Below, piece by piece: positions 63,315 through 64,000 of a stretch of 64,000 nucleotides of DNA. This stretch comes from Bactericera cockerelli (taxonomy: Eukaryota > Arthropoda > Insecta > Hemiptera > Triozidae), in contig CM044964.1 in the NCBI GenBank assembly GCA_024516035.1, positions 998,410 through 1,062,409 of the forward strand. Reading direction: 5' to 3'. Every line of letters begins with the position of its first letter. The first letter of the stretch is position 1. The translations under genes and the position numbers were made by a program. The notes beneath the pieces are model-generated. The model searched no databases. It was not told the origin of the DNA and worked only from the letters and a program-made list of their open reading frames with translations.

Positions 63315-63511
63315 GGGATATTGAAATCGAGAGCAACGGCCCCTTCTCATCCAACAGGCCCTCAGAACCGAGACACCACCCTTACTCCACCTACTCTGAA
63401 TCCAACGAACTCAAGTCCCACCCCTTTTCCTCCTTCAGTGAGATCTCGGACTCTAAGCCCCACCCTGAGTACGCCTCTTACAGCGAAAACGCCCCGCCTT
63501 CTTTCAGGTAG
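63315..63511 (+). CDS. Osiris-like protein, terminal exon
   Basis: Acceptor TTCCAG. Encodes DIEIESNGPFSSNRPSEPRH, HPYSTYSESNELKSHPFSSF and SEISDSKPHPEYASYSENAP, a Ser/Pro/His/Tyr-rich tail, then FR and TAG at 63509-63511. A weak donor (TTCAG/GTAGAT) overlaps the stop, so a further exon cannot be excluded. AATAA-type signals follow at 63514-63525. Confidence 0.7.
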
Positions 63512-63728
63512 ATCAAATAATAATAAACTTACTTTTTTTTAATAGGTAATAGTTTTATGTATAATATATCTTATTTGTTATTAGGTTCATATTATAAATC
63601 CAAATTCTTAGGTATATTTATGTATGTAATATTATATAAAACTAGGATTCTTTAATTTAAATTTTCACTCACCGACTTAAGTTTCGCCTAACTCGTAGGC
63701 TTGATCACGATTACTGGACTGGTTAGTT

Positions 63729-63999
63729 TTAATGTTGCTGTTGCTGTGAAGATATAGGTTCTTTCTTATGGACCAGATATGGTAATGTGTCTATTATATC
63801 ATTTAGATTCATATTTGTTTCTACAGATCGATGGATGTATATCTGTTCCTGGCACATGATTTCTCGGAACTTATTACCTTTATATAGGAGGTCTACTTTT
63901 GTTTTCTTAAGGTCGTGTTCATCATTAATGAGGTGGTCTGCATATTTCGATCTTCCTAGGGTGTTGTTTCTGGCAGCTGCAAGGTGTTCTTCAGTTCTT
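63729..63999 (-). pseudogene. Penelope-like element, C-terminal endonuclease remnant
   Basis: A 90-codon frame entering from the right edge: RTEEHLAAARNNTLGRSKYA, DHLINDEHDLKKTKVDLLYK, then REIMCQEQIYIHRS and stop at 63729. The spacing R..EH....RNN....S.YA.HLI...H...........K...RE..E...I matches the second half of a GIY-YIG endonuclease as found at the end of Penelope-like ORFs. The rest of the element, if any, lies beyond the window. Confidence 0.55.
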
Positions 64000-64000
64000 G

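Overview
This is an AT-rich arthropod genomic window, almost certainly from a hexapod. Three lines point that way: a signal-peptide-bearing maltase/alpha-glucosidase, a short Osiris-like (DUF1676-like) gene, and an errantivirus-type LTR retroelement. A hemipteran source is possible but not shown. Genes are short exons separated by introns full of mobile DNA. Most of the 64 kb is transposable elements, chiefly tRNA-headed and 5S-rRNA-headed SINEs, LINE 3-prime stubs, miniature inverted-repeat elements and minisatellites.

Layout. 1-3.6 kb: the first two coding exons of an alpha-glucosidase (minus strand), split by a SINE-filled intron. 3.6-12.9 kb: intergenic, dense in SINEs. 12.96-15.5 kb: 5-prime-truncated LINE with endonuclease tail and reverse transcriptase, broken by one frameshift. 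15.5-28 kb: SINEs, a 21-bp minisatellite with a higher-order pattern, BEL/Pao scraps, fold-back-like repeats and a LINE C-terminus. 28,221-34,650: a young errantivirus-like element on the minus strand. It has LTRs identical by eye, a TAAA target duplication, gag, env and a pol that keeps protease and integrase but lacks reverse transcriptase/RNase H. 35-47 kb: a 272-bp satellite array and dispersed monomers, a nested MITE, the second copy of a 1.15-kb composite repeat, a perfect 242-bp-arm inverted repeat and a hAT-type MITE.

47.9-54.8 kb: eight consecutive exons (minus strand) of a lysyl oxidase-like gene (SRCR domains plus a complete copper amine oxidase domain). I worked out the splice sites and phases and they chain correctly. 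Three of its exons have had their 3-prime ends, including the splice donor or stop codon, amplified in tandem. 59.7-63.5 kb: a four-exon gene on the plus strand for a signal-peptide/membrane protein that looks Osiris-like. 63.7-64 kb: the end of a Penelope-like endonuclease ORF (minus strand).

The most notable signals are two hammerhead ribozyme motifs (51,351-51,394 minus; 61,313-61,357 plus) in a shared dispersed repeat, the recurring exon-end amplification in the lysyl oxidase-like gene, and the RT-less but recently inserted errantivirus. All identities and comparisons were made by eye.
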